A DNA stretch of 6,302 bases from Gorillibacterium sp. (GTDB taxonomy: Bacteria > Bacillota > Bacilli > Paenibacillales > NBRC-103111): the NCBI GenBank assembly GCA_014380705.1, contig JACMJI010000060.1, forward strand, positions 1 through 6,302, in the 5' to 3' direction. The position numbers were made by a program, and so were the translations under genes. This document shows positions 5,573-6,302 of the stretch, one piece after another. The notes beneath the pieces were generated by a model that saw only the letters and a program-made list of their open reading frames with translations, was not told the origin of the DNA and did no database searches. Positions within the stretch are counted from its first letter, which is position 1, and each line of letters starts with the position of its first letter.

Positions 5573-6302
5573 ATGGATTTAGAAAAATCAGAGATGAATG
5601 CATTGGAAAGATTTTTGATCTGGTTTCTTGTACCCGTGGTGTTTGGGATTGTTTTACTCTCGGTACTTTTTTATTTGCTGGATGTAAATATCAAGGAGCC
5701 TCTTAGAAAATTAGGTAATGAGATTCCTATTGTAAGAAGTTGGGTGCCCGATAAACCTATTCGTACAACAATTGGCAAAACGGAAGGCAATGAATCCGGA
5801 AAGGCCACAGAAGTCGAAATAATGGACGCTGATCTTGCGGCCAAGGATAAAGAAATTGCGGATCTCAAAGCTACGATGAAGAAAGGCAGCGATGAGGTAG
5901 CCGAGTATCAGAATTTATTCCTGCAAAAAGACCAGGAAATAAAGGATTTACAAGCCGAATACGACAAGCTTGAACAGGATTATCACAAAATGGAGCAATC
6001 GGACGAAACCTACGAGAAATCTGTTACAGCAACGAGTAAGATTTTTGCTGAGATGACTCCAGGAAAAGCTGCACCTATTCTACAAAAGATGACACTTGCA
6101 GAGCAATTGCTCATTCTCGGCAGCATGAAGTCTGAGAGTCAAATGAAAATCCTGGAGAAGATGGACGTACAGTCAGCCGCAGATGTATCCATATTGCTAA
6201 AAGATGAGGTTCCTTCTAGAGATCGACAATTAGCTGCGCTACAGGAACGCATCAAGGAATTGACTAGGAGTTCAAAAACAACAACAAAAACATCTTTCAC
6301 AC
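5573..6302 (+). CDS. ylxF: MotE/YlxF-type flagellar protein with MgtE_N-like domain (3'-truncated by the window edge)
   Basis: The frame runs open from ATG 5573 to the last base, giving 243 complete codons and no stop. Residues about 13-36 form one hydrophobic helix (FLIWFLVPVVFGIVLLSVLF), probably an N-in membrane anchor. A linker follows, then a heptad-rich charged coiled coil at about 85-145. An MgtE N-terminal-like helical domain at about 152-212 carries I-F-A-E-M-T-P-G-K-A-A-P-I-L and I-L-G-S-M-K. The visible end is Thr/Lys-rich, like a flexible tail. Bacillales place such a gene (ylxF in B. subtilis) between fliJ and fliK, and related proteins in other phyla (MotE, FlbB) act at the motor. 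A scaffold or chaperone role outside the membrane, at the stator or export apparatus, is an inference. It lacks the MgtE channel and is not a magnesium transporter. The ylxF symbol rests on position and domain layout. Confidence 0.85.
   Translation, partial: MDLEKSEMNALERFLIWFLVPVVFGIVLLSVLFYLLDVNIKEPLRKLGNEIPIVRSWVPDKPIRTTIGKTEGNESGKATEVEIMDADLAAKDKEIADLKATMKKGSDEVAEYQNLFLQKDQEIKDLQAEYDKLEQDYHKMEQSDETYEKSVTATSKIFAEMTPGKAAPILQKMTLAEQLLILGSMKSESQMKILEKMDVQSAADVSILLKDEVPSRDRQLAALQERIKELTRSSKTTTKTSFT

Overview
The window is an ordinary, tightly packed stretch of a Gram-positive (Bacillota) fla/che-type flagellar operon, read entirely from the + strand. The order is fliE (5' end cut off), fliF, fliG, fliH, fliI, fliJ and a membrane-anchored MotE/YlxF-type gene (3' end cut off). 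This matches the Bacillus subtilis order fliE-fliF-fliG-fliH-fliI-fliJ-ylxF(-fliK). The protein sequences, moderate G+C, purine-rich Shine-Dalgarno sites and frequent GTG/TTG starts suggest a Paenibacillus-like member of the Bacillales. The genus is an inference from remembered family resemblance, not from a search.

Layout: bases 1-297 hold the end of fliE (rod/MS-ring adaptor). A 42-base gap with a good ribosome binding site leads to fliF (340-1905, MS ring, GTG start), then fliG (1918-2937, rotor/switch protein, TTG start). fliH (about 2921-3775), fliI (3768-5093) and fliJ (about 5099-5539) form the soluble export-ATPase set. fliG/fliH and fliH/fliI overlap, while fliJ starts 5 bases after the fliI stop if the TTG is used and overlaps it only if an earlier ATG is used. 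After a 33-base gap, a gene for a protein with one membrane helix, a coiled coil and an MgtE_N-like helical domain starts at 5573 and runs off the end still open.

Together the products build the base of the flagellum. FliF forms the membrane ring, FliE joins it to the rod, and FliG sits on the FliF C-terminus and turns it. FliH, FliI and FliJ deliver and energise export substrates at the gate. The last protein probably acts at the motor or export apparatus, but its exact role cannot be read from the sequence. No promoter, convincing terminator, RNA gene, mobile element or CRISPR array is visible, and no gap exceeds 42 bases.

I found no undescribed system. The points most worth a second look are the replacement of the FliM-contact EHPQ motif of FliG by ENSQ, a perfect 11-bp inverted repeat inside fliH over its GxxxG segment, and the poorly understood last gene.
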